Below are positions 8,086 through 16,192 of a DNA stretch of 64,000 bases, in pieces. The notes below the pieces were generated by a model. It ran no database searches, was not told where the DNA came from, and worked only from the letters and a program-made list of their open reading frames with translations. This DNA comes from Spirochaetales bacterium (lineage in GTDB: Bacteria; Spirochaetota; Spirochaetia; SZUA-6; RPPD01), in assembly GCA_016930675.1 (NCBI GenBank), contig JAFGGG010000044.1:1-64000 (forward strand), read 5' to 3'. The position numbers and the translations under genes are program-made. The stretch's first letter is position 1, and the number at the start of each line of letters is the position of its first letter.

Positions 8086-8970
8086 TTAACACCTATTGAG
8101 GTCATATTTATGCAAAACAAATATCCCCATATTAACCAGAGCCAGTACAATAAAGCCCGCGAGACCGGTTATTCCGATCAATAGCTCGTTTCCGCCTTTT
8201 AATAAAAAAATCGCCAGCGTGAAGGTGCCGTTCAGCGTTCCGTGCATGATCGCCGCGGGGATGACCGATCTTGACTTCGAGCGGATAAAACAAAACAGCG
8301 GTGAAAGCAGCACACACCAGACAATCATCATCGCTATGCCAAAAAGCGGATAATGCGGGTAATTGTGTCCCTGCAAAATAAACGGAGCGTGCCACACACC
8401 CCAGATCAGACCTATAAGCATTGATGATTTCCAGAAACCCAGAGGCTGCAGCTCATCATAGAGGAATCCGCGCCAGCCCAGCTCCTCACCGTATGCCGCA
8501 AGCGCGTTTATGGTAATGCCCGAGGCAAGACCGGCCGCAAGAGCAAGCCACACCGGATGCACCGGCAGCTGCGCCATCTGCGCGTACATCTGCTGGTAAT
8601 CGGCGGGAGGGATGATATCCTTGTACAGCTCATACATCCCGCTCATATCGGGAGAATACGTCACGCCGGGCATCAGAAGGCCGACGCCGAAAGCAAGAAA
8701 CCCCAACACGGGAGGCAGCAGCCAGGCGATAAAAAACCAGCGGTTCAATTTGAAATTCAAGCGTAATACACTTAAAAATGATTCCTTATACACGACCGAT
8801 TGGGTAATGATCACGGATGTCATGGGCATACACATATACACAAGCCCCAAAATAACCGCTCCGGGTGTATTCCATTTCCCGCCGCATAGATAAAACAAAA
8901 AAGCGGCCGACCAGCTTAAGAGAAACGTCAAACCGATAAATATACTTATTTTCCTGGTTTTGATATGCAT
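8086..8970 (-). CDS. CPBP/Abi-family intramembrane metalloprotease
   Basis: About 294 residues, eight or so transmembrane helices. The Rce1-like active site is present: AYGEELGWRGFLYDEL (EExxxR), IWGVWHAPFIL (FxxxH-type His) and MHGTLNGTF (HxxxN). These membrane metalloproteases or their relatives serve in prenyl-protein cleavage or bacteriocin self-immunity. ATG 8970 has AAGGA 6 bases upstream; an in-frame extension to 9027 overlaps the flavodoxin gene and is less likely. Gene order flavodoxin - CPBP - NTase suggests loose co-transcription. Confidence 0.88.
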   Translation of the reverse strand: MHIKTRKISIFIGLTFLLSWSAAFLFYLCGGKWNTPGAVILGLVYMCMPMTSVIITQSVVYKESFLSVLRLNFKLNRWFFIAWLLPPVLGFLAFGVGLLMPGVTYSPDMSGMYELYKDIIPPADYQQMYAQMAQLPVHPVWLALAAGLASGITINALAAYGEELGWRGFLYDELQPLGFWKSSMLIGLIWGVWHAPFILQGHNYPHYPLFGIAMMIVWCVLLSPLFCFIRSKSRSVIPAAIMHGTLNGTFTLAIFLLKGGNELLIGITGLAGFIVLALVNMGIFVLHKYDLNRC

Positions 8971-9004
8971 TTTTTCCTTATCATCATAGAAGGTGCATGC
9001 CGCT

Positions 9005-9571
9005 TCAGAAGCGGATATGGCGAACAAGCTCCTTTGCCCAGCCGCGGATCGCGTTCATGTCTCTGGTGTCGTACACGCCGGGTTGTGTCTGTTTAACACC
9101 GGCTTGCTCTAACTGCGTTTTAACCTCGCCCATAACTTTCCTGAAAAACCAGGACATTTTGTTGAAGTCATAGACACCTCCGAACAGGCCCAAAGCAACG
9201 GGCCGCAGGTCATACGCGGCGGCTTTTTCCTTAAGATACGTGGTGCGGGCTCTTTCGATGACCACGGATTTTTCTTCTTTATCGTCTAGCGGGTGCGTGC
9301 TGCCGCTGCATACAAACAACGCCACTTTTTTGCCGGCCAGTTCGTTTCTGAACTTTTTCAAGAATTTTTCAGCAGCACCAACCCACTTATTGATCTTGAT
9401 CCCGCTGCCCACAACGATCAGATCGTAGCCGCTTATATCACGCACTTTGTCTTTGTTCAAATCAACCACGCTGACATCCGCTCCTTGTTTCCTGAGTACC
9501 TCGCCAATGGTATCAGAAGTGGCGGCCGCAGCTCCATAGCGTGTTCCGTACACAATCAGCGCTTTTTTCAT
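9005..9571 (-). CDS. flavodoxin-domain protein (HemG-like)
   Basis: 188 residues. The FMN-phosphate loop is YGTRYGAAAATSDTIGEVL at the N-terminus, followed by YDLIVVGSGIKINKW, the GKKVALFVCSGST strand, and an AYDLRPVALGLFGGVYDFNKMSWF block that is typical of menaquinone-dependent protoporphyrinogen oxidase-like flavodoxins (PF12724 group, from memory). No haem pathway genes surround it, so a general electron-carrier or quinone-reducing role is equally likely. Good AAGGAG site upstream of ATG 9571. Confidence 0.85.
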   Translation of the reverse strand: MKKALIVYGTRYGAAAATSDTIGEVLRKQGADVSVVDLNKDKVRDISGYDLIVVGSGIKINKWVGAAEKFLKKFRNELAGKKVALFVCSGSTHPLDDKEEKSVVIERARTTYLKEKAAAYDLRPVALGLFGGVYDFNKMSWFFRKVMGEVKTQLEQAGVKQTQPGVYDTRDMNAIRGWAKELVRHIRF

Positions 9572-9734
9572 AGCTTTCTCTCCTTATTGTTATATAGGCG
9601 AATGTTAAAAAAAGTTTAAAACACTGTCAACAGCACGTGCCTTCCCATAGTCTTTAAGACGGCCGTACAGAAATGAAAACCTATCCGCCCGCACTACCAA
9701 TCGTTTTTTTGTTGGGTTCGTCTTGCGAATAAGA

Positions 9735-10166
9735 TCATTTTTCAGCAATAACCATCATTTCAAAATCATCGATAGTTAACGGATCGTTTCTGGAAAAGGC
9801 TCCCAGCTTGGCGCCGTAAATATCTATTTTTCTATAATGCAGTGTTTTGAGAAGCCAGGTAATTTCAGACGGCACATAATACCTTTCATTACATTCCAGT
9901 TCCTTTTTATTTCCGAAATCATCCTCTATGGTGGTAATATTATGATCCCTGAAGGTCAGAAGGTCAAATGTATTATTTTTATAGACCGCATCCCCCTCTT
10001 TGTTTGCGGCTGCGCAAAAACCTTCCACATCGATAATGCTTAATGATGTATTATACTCTATTTCTTTTTCAATAAAATCGCACTCACCGCTTGTTCCCTG
10101 CGTAAAGCTTTCATTATCATATGCCCGTGCGTAATCTTTAAAAAGCTCCTTATACCACTGCGGCAT
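9735..10166 (-). pseudogene. SAM methyltransferase with in-frame internal deletion after motif I
   Basis: The N-terminal part (MPQWYKELFKDYARAYDNESFTQG...) and the C-terminal part (NNTFDLLTFRDHN...ECNERYYVPSEITWLL...GAFSRNDPLTIDDFEMMVIAEK) both match one known class I methyltransferase family, normally about 240-250 residues. Here the protein is only 143. The join falls at SLSIIDV-EGFC: motif I should continue DVGCGTG, and the whole Rossmann body is missing, with the frame kept. ATG 10166 has a perfect AGAGGAGG site, so the stub could still be translated but cannot bind SAM. Confidence 0.75.
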
Positions 10167-10228
10167 TTTTTTGTCCTCCTCTTTCACTTACATTTTTAAT
10201 CGCTCTCTCAGGCCTGTGTCAAGAATAT

Positions 10229-10831
10229 TTATTCGAAGGTCAAGGTTATTTTTTTATATTCGCCATTTTCAACAATAGTATTGAGATTCTCGTCATAATA
10301 AACAACCAGATACAGAGTAACTCCGGACAGCGAAGAAAAATCCGTCTGCTCACCCTCATTGTACAGCGTGTCAAACGATACTTGTACAAGGAGTATACCG
10401 TCTTCTTCGCCCATCAACTCCACTCTTTGTTCGTACTCAGATTCTTTTTCATAAAACAGATAATGATTGGCCCGATTATTGACAACCAGGTGTTCATAAC
10501 CGGAACGCGCCGCGGCCATGCCCGTTCCCGGGGCAAAAAAGGGAATCTCATTATCATCAGTACCGTCTTTCACATAATCGAAAATAGACGAGTCCGAATG
10601 CACCGTAATCCGGTACGCATGATACTTTTTATTGATCCTGTCGTAAGGTTTTACGGTAAATACAAGGGTTATCGGCCCCGCGCTTACTGTGATGTCCGAT
10701 TCTTCGGCCAATTCGTCGATCATGATGGTGTTGAAAGCGGCCAGGTCCGGCGGCTGCTCCTCAGCGCCAAGCGTGCTAAAACAAAAACCTGCCAGTAACA
10801 ATAATACGACAAAACCTATGACATTTTTCAT
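10229..10831 (-). CDS. exported protein of unknown function
   Basis: About 200 residues from ATG 10831, preceded by AGGAGGT. Signal peptide MKNVIGFVVLLLLAGFCFSTLGAEE. The mature part alternates short beta strands (ITVSAGPITLVFTVKPYD, YHAYRITVHSD, GVTLYLVVYYDENLN), suggesting one beta-sandwich domain. Asp/Glu rich. No family recognised. Monocistronic, followed at once by another gene on the same strand upstream. Confidence 0.7.
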   Translation of the reverse strand: MKNVIGFVVLLLLAGFCFSTLGAEEQPPDLAAFNTIMIDELAEESDITVSAGPITLVFTVKPYDRINKKYHAYRITVHSDSSIFDYVKDGTDDNEIPFFAPGTGMAAARSGYEHLVVNNRANHYLFYEKESEYEQRVELMGEEDGILLVQVSFDTLYNEGEQTDFSSLSGVTLYLVVYYDENLNTIVENGEYKKITLTFE

Positions 10832-10917
10832 GACACCTCCTCTTTTCACTTTCCCGATTCCGCATCACAATAGCATAAAGTGTGTTTTTACTCCATTAGC
10901 GGCCAGCCGGCAAGGCT

Positions 10918-11340
10918 TTACGATAATGTAATGTATTCTTTGGGCGCCAGGATGCTTTCCATGGTCCACACAGTCGCGATGCAATGTTCAAGTAAAAAAA
11001 CGGCAAGAAAATCCAGGCTGCCCTGTTGTTTTTCTATCTCTTTTAAAAACGGCCGTTTGGAAACAATGTCATTCTTAATAGTAACGTCCTCAATAAGCCG
11101 CGCTTTTCCGGAAACCCTGATCTGAACGGATTTGTCTTCATTCAGGAAACACATCTCGGCGTTTTTATTTTTCATTAACTGTGTGAACATATCCTTCATC
11201 TTGCTGGTATGAAACAGTATTCCCTTTTCATCGGATTTTATGGTCCACACATTTCTCAGATAAGGTCTTTCCCCGTCTGTTGTCGCCAGAGCAGCAACCC
11301 CGTTTTCATTTAAAAATTCAAATATCTGTTCCTTGTTCAT
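10918..11340 (-). CDS. pyridoxamine 5'-phosphate oxidase-family (FMN split barrel) protein
   Basis: 140 residues starting MNKEQIFEFLNENGVAALATTDGERPYLRNVWTIKSDEKGILFHTSKMKDMFTQL. This is the general stress/PPOX-like putative FMN-binding family common in Bacteroidetes and anaerobes. The later VQIRVSGKARLIEDV strand fits the barrel. Roles proposed in the family are flavin- or haem-dependent redox reactions; the substrate is unknown. It is separated by only one base from the broken methyltransferase upstream (11342), so the two were probably an operon. Confidence 0.85.
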   Translation of the reverse strand: MNKEQIFEFLNENGVAALATTDGERPYLRNVWTIKSDEKGILFHTSKMKDMFTQLMKNKNAEMCFLNEDKSVQIRVSGKARLIEDVTIKNDIVSKRPFLKEIEKQQGSLDFLAVFLLEHCIATVWTMESILAPKEYITLS

Positions 11341-11341
11341 G

Positions 11342-11966
11342 TTATTCCTCTTTTTTACCAATAAATATCGTCAAAGGATACTCTCCTTCTCCAAGCAGAA
11401 ACCTGTCGTAAACGCCGTCCAGACCTTTCTGCTGCATAGCAAATCCGGCATCTTTGAAAACCTTGTCCCACACGGCCCCCGAAAAAAGACCCAATACCGT
11501 GTGTTCCGCGTATGTGGTGAGCTTTCCCTGTTTCCGTATCAAATACAACAAAAAAAGTTCATAGGTATCGGGCTTAAACGGATTGATGTAATTGTTTTCC
11601 AATAAGGTCACATGCACATCATCCTTTTCACCCGTATAAGCAAAATTATTGTTGTGAAATGTCTCTTTGGTTTTCCCGACCACCAGCAAAACACCGCCGG
11701 TTTTAAGATGCTCCGCGGCGTTTTGAATGGCTTGCCGAAGATCGTCCAAAGAAGCCATGTAGTCGATACTGTCAGGTATGGCCACGGCATCGAACGTACG
11801 GTTCAGCCGCACCGCATCCCAAATGCAGCAAAGTTTTCACCGGTTCTCCGGCCGTGCGCTTTATCACATCGATGTAGCCGTTAACCTCGTCCTCGTATTC
11901 TTTGGGATCTGCCAGCAGGTCTTCGGTCCAGGCGAGTTCATTATAAGAAATCCATGTTGATGCCAT
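11342..11966 (-). pseudogene. SAM methyltransferase disrupted by deletion and frameshift at motif I
   Basis: Frame A (11966 to 11772) encodes the N-terminus ASTWISYNELAWTEDLL...TLLHLGCGA, i.e. up to SAM motif I. Frame B (to 11342) resumes with RLNRTFDAVAIPDSIDYMASLDDL...GGVLLVVGKTKE and continues to the normal C-terminus. The intervening 50 or so residues after motif I are missing, and the two pieces meet around 11806-11815 in different frames. The remainder is well conserved, so the event is recent. A functional product is not expected. Confidence 0.8.
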
Positions 11967-11990
11967 GTTTACTTTCTTTTTTCATTATTG

Positions 11991-12062
11991 CTACTCTTTT
12001 TCATTTTGTACAATCTTCTTTAGATATTCTTCAAGCGGTGAAAGATGATTGACAATGACATC
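11991..12062 (-). pseudogene. HEPN (DUF86-type) toxin, C-terminal remnant
   Basis: Just downstream of the MNT gene, 23 codons read DVIVNHLSPLEEYLKKIVQN followed by EKE and a stop. This resembles the extreme C-terminus of DUF86/HEPN toxins (typically W-D/N-I-V-x-NHLPxL). The codon before it is TAG where the family has Trp (TGG). Everything upstream, including the catalytic RxxxxH, is gone; only 17 bases separate the remnant from the MNT stop. The toxin of an MNT-HEPN pair was evidently deleted. Confidence 0.5.
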
Positions 12063-12078
12063 CTACACAAGCTCATAA

Positions 12079-12387
12079 TTAAGCGGAGATTTCAAGAAAT
12101 TCCGCTTCCTTTATAATGGTATCACTGAAATAAGGACTTATACTTTCCATGGGAAGCAGTTCTATCTTCCTGCCGAAAGAACCTTCTAAAAGATTATAAA
12201 CGATTATATAATTATTAAATGTTTTAAATTCAGGTTCAAAAGCAACGATTATATCTACGTCGCTCTTTTTATTATTATCCTCTCTGGCAAAGGATCCAAA
12301 TATACCAAGACGTCGTACTCCTAATTTATAAAACCGGTGACTGAGATCATGAATTATTTTAAAAACTTCTCCTTTTGTTTTTACCAT
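12079..12387 (-). CDS. MNT-type nucleotidyltransferase (orphan antitoxin)
   Basis: 102 residues from ATG 12387 (MVKTKGEVFKI..., which fits the family start); an upstream ATG at 12414 is possible. Active-site motif LGIFGSFAREDNNKKSDVDIIVAF gives GSxxR and DxD. Family members adenylylate a HEPN RNase on a tyrosine to silence it. Here the HEPN gene survives only as a tail (11991-12062), so the protein is an antitoxin without a toxin, or retained for another role. Confidence 0.85.
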   Translation of the reverse strand: MVKTKGEVFKIIHDLSHRFYKLGVRRLGIFGSFAREDNNKKSDVDIIVAFEPEFKTFNNYIIVYNLLEGSFGRKIELLPMESISPYFSDTIIKEAEFLEISA

Positions 12388-12471
12388 AATTTTTCGATTA
12401 TATATTACATCCATGAGAAAATCAATTATATCATATTAAATTGAAATCTGAATTTTATAAGATATCCGTGA

Positions 12472-12804
12472 CTAAAGCAGTAAATCAACTTGATTTATGC
12501 GTTTGCTTTTTATTTTGTTTTTCAAGTACCTGATTGCCAAAACAGGATGCTTCCATACCATTCTGGGCCCGGAGTATCTCATTATCACTTTTATCTTTTC
12601 TCTCATTTCAGGACGAAAACAATGAACCCTGCATTCCGAACAGACAAGATTTTGAGATTTGAATCTGCATTTATCAATCCTTGATTCGGCATACTCAAAA
12701 ATAATATTGCACTCCGGGCACAAACCATGTTCCCGCTTATGATGCGCGGAACAAAACATTTCCATCATCGCTTTAACTGTCTTTTTCTCATTTTTCAGCG
12801 ACAT
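12472..12804 (-). CDS. YgbA-like 'nitrous oxide-stimulated promoter' family protein
   Basis: About 110 residues, cysteine-rich: CSAHHKREHGLCPECNIIFEYAESRIDKCRFKSQNLVCSECRVHCF, then PEMREKIKVIMRYSGPRM. The CPEC, C..C and HC spacing plus MRYSGPRM is the signature of the YgbA_NO family, whose members lie in nitric-oxide-responsive regulons. The cysteines could bind a metal or Fe-S centre. ATG 12804 lies 12 bases after AAGGAGG; it overlaps the end of the methyltransferase gene by 17 bases, so it is translated from the ldhA operon. Context with a flavodiiron protein supports a nitrosative-stress role. Confidence 0.85.
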   Translation of the reverse strand: MSLKNEKKTVKAMMEMFCSAHHKREHGLCPECNIIFEYAESRIDKCRFKSQNLVCSECRVHCFRPEMREKIKVIMRYSGPRMVWKHPVLAIRYLKNKIKSKRINQVDLLL

Positions 12805-13492
12805 AAAGAGTTGCGGCCTCCTTTTCGTCACTCGGTTTCAATGAATAATCACTGAAACAGTGCGTCTTTTTAAAACCCGCTTCATGCAATGAGGAAACCG
12901 CTGGCTCTTTTGTAAGAGGAAACAACAGTGTTGAATCGGTCAATTTTTTCCGCTTTATTTTCATGCTGATGATAAAACGGATTTTACCGTTCAGAAACTC
13001 ATATTTCCGTGAAAAAACAAAATCGGGACCTTTAATGACGGGGAAACCGCACTTTTTTTCCTTTAATATTTTATTATAATTGAGAATCTGGAATATAAAC
13101 CGCCCATTTGATGACAGGCGGGAATATACCTGTTTGAATAGACAGGTAATTTCAGACAGGGAATCGAGATGGGGGAGGGTATTCCCCAGGCAGGTAATCA
13201 AAGAAAACTTAATGTTCTTAAAATGCCGATCAATATCAAGCATATTCATTACTTTGAATTCCGCGGTCTTGCCTGCTTTTCGACAGGCAATCTCAATCAT
13301 TCTGGCATTCGCGTCAATCCCCCAAACATTATATCCCGCTTGAGCAAGCTCAACACATAAATCACCCGTGGCGCACCCAAGATCAAGAATAATGTCGCCG
13401 TGATTCAGAAAGGATTGGATGAAACCGATTCTTTCAGCGTCAAGCGGGAATATCCTGCTGTAATTGTCCGCAATACTATCATACAAATCCAT
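12788..13492 (-). CDS. class I SAM-dependent methyltransferase
   Basis: 234 residues from ATG 13492 (GGAAGG site upstream). Unlike its two broken neighbours it is intact: cap MDLYDSIADNYSRIFPLD, motif I IILDLGCATGDLCVELA, acidic WGIDANARMI, motif post-II KVMNMLDIDRHF, and motif III-like FSLITCLGNTLPHLDS. The CLGNTLPHL element is found in small-molecule methyltransferases of the glycine/sarcosine type group. It sits 26 bases after ldhA and overlaps ygbA, so it belongs to the redox-stress operon. Substrate unknown. Confidence 0.85.
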   Translation of the reverse strand: MDLYDSIADNYSRIFPLDAERIGFIQSFLNHGDIILDLGCATGDLCVELAQAGYNVWGIDANARMIEIACRKAGKTAEFKVMNMLDIDRHFKNIKFSLITCLGNTLPHLDSLSEITCLFKQVYSRLSSNGRFIFQILNYNKILKEKKCGFPVIKGPDFVFSRKYEFLNGKIRFIISMKIKRKKLTDSTLLFPLTKEPAVSSLHEAGFKKTHCFSDYSLKPSDEKEAATLYVAEK

Positions 13493-13518
13493 TGTGCCTT
13501 CCGGTCCAACAGTCTTCA

Positions 13519-14568
13519 CTAAAAGCATCTGCCCAATTTTTCTTTGAGACACGAATCAGAATCACATCTATAACAAATCTCGTTAGGCAGCTTATCTTTT
13601 TCAAAATAATCTTTTATATTATGCAATGTGGTTTCGGCGATATTGCCCAACGCCTCTTTTGTAAAAAATGCCTGGTGGGATGTTATCAGGACATTGGGAA
13701 ATGTAAGAAGCCGTGCAAGCACATCGTCCGTTAGAATTTGCGACGAAAAATCCTCAAAAAAGTAGTCACTTTCTTCTTCGTAAACATCCAATCCCGCCGC
13801 GCCTATTTTCCCTGTTTTCAGATTATCAAGCAGTGCCTGTGTATCAATAAGCCCGCCGCGGCTTGTGTTGATAATCATTACTCCGTCCTTCATCTTCTCA
13901 ATACTTTTTTTACTGATAATGTGACGGGTTTCCGCATTCAAAGGGCAATGCAATGAAATTATATCTGACTGAAGATAGAGACTAGCTAATTCCGTGTACT
14001 CAAAATCCAAACTCTTCTCCAAATCATTTTTTGGAAACTTATCATAAGCCAGAACTTCCATTCCAAATCCGTTAAGGATTGACATGATTTTCTGACCGAT
14101 TTTACCTGTTCCTATAATTCCCGCCGTTTTTCCGTGCATATCAAACCCGAGAAATCCGTTTATACTGAAATTATTGTCGCGTGTTCTGGAATAGGCCTTA
14201 TGCGTTTTCCTGTTCAGGGTCAACATCATGGCCACAGCGTGCTCGGCGACAGCGTAAGGCGAATAAGCGGGCACCCTTACCACATGGACATTTTTATACG
14301 CCTTTTTCAAATCCACGTTATTATAACCGGCGCACCGCATGGCAATCAGTTTAATTCCGTTTTGTTTCAATGCCTCCAATACGCCTGAGCTTAAGGTATC
14401 ATTGACAAAAGCACAAACCACGTCAAAGCCATGAGTCAATGACACTGTTTGTCCGGTGAGTTTGGAATCGAAATATGAAATATCAAAGTTGAAATTGGTA
14501 TTTTCTTCATCAAACGATTTTTTATCATACGGTTTTGTATCAAAAAATGCTATCTTTATCTTATTCAT
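13519..14568 (-). CDS. ldhA: D-lactate dehydrogenase (NAD-dependent, LdhA type)
   Basis: 349 residues of the D-isomer 2-hydroxyacid dehydrogenase family; reduces pyruvate to D-lactate, reoxidising NADH. NAD site AGIIGTGKIGQKI near 150; catalytic Arg in NTSRGGLIDTQALL, Glu in the DVYEEESDYFFEDFSS block (a hallmark of LdhA over other family members), and the His in ITSHQAFFTKEAL. A short Cys-containing tail (CYRCDSDSCL) is unusual. First gene of an operon with a methyltransferase and ygbA; transcribed from a promoter overlain by a palindromic operator (14627-14655). Confidence 0.92.
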   Translation of the reverse strand: MNKIKIAFFDTKPYDKKSFDEENTNFNFDISYFDSKLTGQTVSLTHGFDVVCAFVNDTLSSGVLEALKQNGIKLIAMRCAGYNNVDLKKAYKNVHVVRVPAYSPYAVAEHAVAMMLTLNRKTHKAYSRTRDNNFSINGFLGFDMHGKTAGIIGTGKIGQKIMSILNGFGMEVLAYDKFPKNDLEKSLDFEYTELASLYLQSDIISLHCPLNAETRHIISKKSIEKMKDGVMIINTSRGGLIDTQALLDNLKTGKIGAAGLDVYEEESDYFFEDFSSQILTDDVLARLLTFPNVLITSHQAFFTKEALGNIAETTLHNIKDYFEKDKLPNEICYRCDSDSCLKEKLGRCF

Positions 14569-14626
14569 CACTGCCCCCGAAACACACATTTATAGTAACT
14601 GTTCGTTTCTCATTTGCCGCCGCATT

Positions 14627-14655
14627 ATCATACTGATTGTGAATGATGTTCACAA
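14627..14655 (-). promoter_or_regulatory. ldhA promoter with overlapping Rex-like palindromic operator
   Basis: On the minus strand, TTGTGA (14650-14655) is spaced exactly 17 bases from TATGAT (14627-14632), a good sigma-70 promoter about 60 bases before ldhA. The same DNA carries a perfect 7-bp inverted repeat TTGTGAA-N5-TTCACAA (14637-14655) that covers the -35 and most of the spacer, the classic repressor position. The half-sites equal those of the NADH sensor Rex (TTGTGAA-N4-TTCACAA), but the spacer is one base longer. Confidence 0.7.
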
Positions 14656-14673
14656 CAGCCTCCCAAACATATT

Positions 14674-15858
14674 TTACTGAACAATCTTTTTACCGAACTC
14701 AATACATTGCGTTATTTGTTCCTCATTTGGATTCCATGTCAGTTTAAGTCCTTCGTTGATAATCTCAAATCCGGCATCTGCAAGCCGCCTGTTTATTTTG
14801 GCAACGGATTCACCGCTCCACCCATAGGAACCAAAACCGACCGCCTTCTTGTTTTTAAAGCGCAGACCTTCCATTTCTTCAAGCATACCCGCGACTGCCA
14901 CAGATATACCCTTGTTAATAGTCGGTGAACCGACCAGAACCGTCTTTGACTTAAAGACTTCCGTGACAACATCATTTTTATCCGACTTTGATACATTATA
15001 AAGCTTTATCCTGACCGTATCATCCGCCTGATGAATACCCTCCGCAACAGCTTCCGCCATCCGTTTCGTACCGTCCCACATGGTATCATAAAGAACGGTT
15101 ATTTGATTCTCCTGATAGTCATTGGACCACTCACTATATTTCTGAACAATCTGCATCGGATTGTCCCGCCAGATAACTCCGTGGCTTGTGGCGATAATAT
15201 CTATCGGGACCCCCAGAGATTGTACTTCTTCAATCTTTTTGCGTACCAGTTTGGAAAAGGGAGTAAGAATATTAGCATAGTATTTTATACACTCCGCGAA
15301 CAATTCCTCTTTATCGACCAAATCATTAAACAGATGCTTATGAGCGTAATGCTGCCCAAAGGCATCGTTTGAAAACAGGATATTATCTTCGGTTAAGTAA
15401 CACGCCATGCTGTCGGGCCAGTGGAGCATTGTCATTTCCACGAACACGATCTTTTTCCCGTTTCCTATATCAAGGGTATCACCTGTTTTTACAACATTGA
15501 AATTCCAATCCTTGTGATAATGTCCTGTAATAGATTCAACCGCCTTCTTTGTACAGTAAATCGGGGTATCGGGTATTTTGGCCATGAGTTCAGGCAGCGC
15601 TCCCGAATGGTCTATTTCCGCGTGATTGACTATGACATAATCGATATCATTCAGGCTGATTTCCTTTTCAAGATTGGCGACATATTCTTTGGCAAAAGGC
15701 TTCCATACGGTGTCGATCAATACATTCTTCTCTTCTTTGACAAGATAGGAATTGTATGTCGAACCGCGATGGGTTGAATATTCATTCCCATGAAACTTCC
15801 GCAGCTCCCAATCAATGTTTCCCACCCAAGATACATTATTTTTAACATGTACTTTCAT
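14674..15858 (-). CDS. A-type flavoprotein (flavodiiron NO/O2 reductase)
   Basis: 394 residues, cytoplasmic. The metallo-beta-lactamase-like domain carries the diiron ligands in VNHAEIDHSGALP (HxExDH) with further His in MLHWPDSMACYL, SNDAFGQHYAH and TSHGVIWRD. The C-terminal flavodoxin domain starts VLYDTMWDGTKRMAEAVAEGI and has the GSPTINKG loop and FGSYGWSGES. This is the FprA/NorV-core architecture that reduces NO to N2O and/or O2 to water. It overlaps the ferredoxin gene by about 17 bases, so the ferredoxin is its likely electron donor. ATG 15858 or the adjacent 15861 may be used. Confidence 0.95.
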   Translation of the reverse strand: MKVHVKNNVSWVGNIDWELRKFHGNEYSTHRGSTYNSYLVKEEKNVLIDTVWKPFAKEYVANLEKEISLNDIDYVIVNHAEIDHSGALPELMAKIPDTPIYCTKKAVESITGHYHKDWNFNVVKTGDTLDIGNGKKIVFVEMTMLHWPDSMACYLTEDNILFSNDAFGQHYAHKHLFNDLVDKEELFAECIKYYANILTPFSKLVRKKIEEVQSLGVPIDIIATSHGVIWRDNPMQIVQKYSEWSNDYQENQITVLYDTMWDGTKRMAEAVAEGIHQADDTVRIKLYNVSKSDKNDVVTEVFKSKTVLVGSPTINKGISVAVAGMLEEMEGLRFKNKKAVGFGSYGWSGESVAKINRRLADAGFEIINEGLKLTWNPNEEQITQCIEFGKKIVQ

Positions 15859-16114
15859 CATTTTCCTCCTCTGTTTTCAATTTTTCACCATCATTTCCGA
15901 TGGCATCCACAGGACAGTTTCGGATTGCTTCTTCTATGGCCTTGATTTCCTCTTTGGTTTCAGGCTGTTTTCCTACATAACCGTATTCATCATTGAGGTT
16001 TACAAAAAGATTCAGTGGCGCAATTAAAGTGCAGATGCCGCAGCAGATACAGTCAAAATCCACATAATATTTTCCCGGAACATTCAGCGGCATTCTGTTC
16101 ATAAAATCGGCCAT
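15842..16114 (-). CDS. 4Fe-4S ferredoxin
   Basis: 90 residues. DFDCICCGICTLIAPLNLFV supplies CxxCxxC and RNCPVDAIG the fourth ligand, enough for a single cubane cluster; a second cluster is not present. The acidic C-terminal tail (EEENDEST C) is typical of monocluster ferredoxins that dock on redox partners. GGAG ribosome site before ATG 16114. The coding overlap with the flavodiiron gene indicates a dedicated redox pair. Confidence 0.9.
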   Translation of the reverse strand: MADFMNRMPLNVPGKYYVDFDCICCGICTLIAPLNLFVNLNDEYGYVGKQPETKEEIKAIEEAIRNCPVDAIGNDGEKLKTEEENDESTC

Positions 16115-16141
16115 TTAAAACTCCTTCGCTATCCGTGTTTT

Positions 16142-16189
16142 ATAATAAAGATATTGATTGAATAAAAAGAATTCGGTAACCTATGTTAC
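16142..16189. promoter_or_regulatory. shared regulatory region with GTAAC-N4-GTTAC operator
   Basis: A perfect inverted repeat GTAAC-CTAT-GTTAC lies at 16176-16189, three bases before the start codon of the divergent Crp-type gene. On the minus strand a -10-like TATTAT at 16142-16147 would put the operator centre roughly 45-50 bases upstream of the ferredoxin-flavodiiron transcript start, near where class II Crp-type activators sit. On the plus strand it would mask the regulator's own translation start, fitting autorepression. Confidence 0.65.
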
Positions 16190-16192
16190 ATA

